NCBI GenBank assembly: GCA_051010015.1
Contig: JBPCVZ010000012.1
Coordinates: 1 to 5,351, forward strand
Source of the DNA: CAJQQK01 sp051010015
GTDB lineage: Bacteria > Pseudomonadota > Alphaproteobacteria > Rhizobiales > Hyphomicrobiaceae
Reading direction: 5' to 3'
Length of the DNA: 5,351 bases
In this document: piece after piece, positions 5,241-5,351 of the stretch
How positions within the stretch are numbered: the first letter of the stretch is position 1
How the letters are laid out: each line of letters opens with the position of its first letter
The notes under the pieces: generated by a model
Databases searched by the model: none
Told to the model about the DNA's origin: nothing
Seen by the model: only the letters and a program-made list of their open reading frames with translations
Made by a program: the position numbers and the translations under genes

Positions 5241-5272
5241 AGCCGCCCGCGCAAGGGAGAGCGCGGGCGGCT
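5241..5272 (-). terminator. Rho-independent terminator for the gene entering from the right
   Basis: AGCCGCCCGCGC (5241-5252) and GCGCGGGCGGCT (5261-5272) form a perfect 12-base GC-rich stem with an 8-base loop. On the minus strand the stem ends in T and is followed by TTTGTTCG, a short U-rich tail. The plus strand continues GGGGGCTGG, with no T-run. It therefore serves minus-strand transcription from the right and lies 36 bases past the stop at 5309. It would also insulate the CoA-transferase gene from that transcript. Confidence 0.75.
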
Positions 5273-5308
5273 GGGGGCTGGATTTGGCGACAGGGCGGCT
5301 GGACCCAA

Positions 5309-5351
5309 TCAGCAGCGGTTGTCGTACTTCCAGCAAGATCGGTCGTAGCCG
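5309..5351 (-). CDS. C-terminal fragment of a small Cys-rich protein (5' end outside window)
   Basis: The last 13 codons on the minus strand read GYDRSCWKYDNRC and then TGA at 5311-5309. I do not recognise the protein. A Cys- and aromatic-rich tail like this is seen in small exported hypothetical proteins of alphaproteobacteria, but 13 residues cannot establish that. The main support is the well-formed terminator at 5241-5272, placed where the end of a minus-strand gene would need it. The remainder of the gene lies beyond the right edge. Confidence 0.45.
   Translation of the reverse strand, partial: GYDRSCWKYDNRC

Noticed and set aside
5118..5336. 72-codon minus-strand open frame
   Set aside because: It uses a TTG start, reads straight through the intrinsic terminator stem and has no recognisable features. 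The short Cys-rich tail ending at 5309 in another frame fits the terminator better.

Overview
The window is GC-rich, with codon third positions dominated by G/C and long antisense shadow frames. Its genes are typical of an alphaproteobacterium, probably of the Rhodospirillales or Rhizobiales type. The intergenic palindromes support this: paired CCCGG..CCGGG hairpins and a GTTGGGTTA/TAACCCAAC element are both common in that class. No phage, plasmid, CRISPR, tRNA or rRNA signal was seen. The taxonomic placement is inference.

Layout, left to right. (1) Positions 1-884, minus strand: an isocitrate lyase/PEP mutase superfamily enzyme that runs off the left edge. (2) 885-1009: a short divergent promoter region. 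(3) 1010-1933, plus strand: a PuuE-like polysaccharide-deacetylase-fold protein. (4) 1934-2354: about 420 bases without a convincing gene. This stretch holds a 23-base direct repeat of the deacetylase 3' end, an inverted pair of hairpins (REPIN-like), and a strong dyad that may be an operator. (5) 2355-2921 and 2928-3671, plus strand, 6 bases apart: a cupin thiol dioxygenase and an enoyl-CoA hydratase/isomerase family protein, evidently one operon. (6) 3714-3861: a repeat element between convergent genes that overlaps the next gene's stop codon. (7) 3858-5075, minus strand: a class III (CaiB/BaiF) CoA-transferase. (8) 5076-5351: intergenic sequence with a dyad, a minus-strand intrinsic terminator and, at the right edge, the likely last 13 codons of a small Cys-rich minus-strand protein.

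The genes read as accessory catabolism of small organic acids: CoA activation, crotonase chemistry, C-C bond lyase chemistry and thiol oxidation. The most specific clue is the thiol dioxygenase. It carries the His triad, the Ser-His-Tyr triad and a C-terminal Arg placed as in 3-mercaptopropionate dioxygenase, and it lacks the features of true cysteine dioxygenase. 3-Mercaptopropionate oxidation gives 3-sulfinopropionate, which known pathways activate with a class III CoA-transferase, and such a gene lies convergent to it here. A thiol or organosulfur acid pathway is therefore a reasonable hypothesis but is not proven by the sequence.

Two enzymes lack residues that define their best-known relatives. 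The lyase has no catalytic Cys, and the crotonase has lost one of the two hydratase Glu residues. Textbook names (methylisocitrate lyase, enoyl-CoA hydratase) should therefore not be transferred to them.
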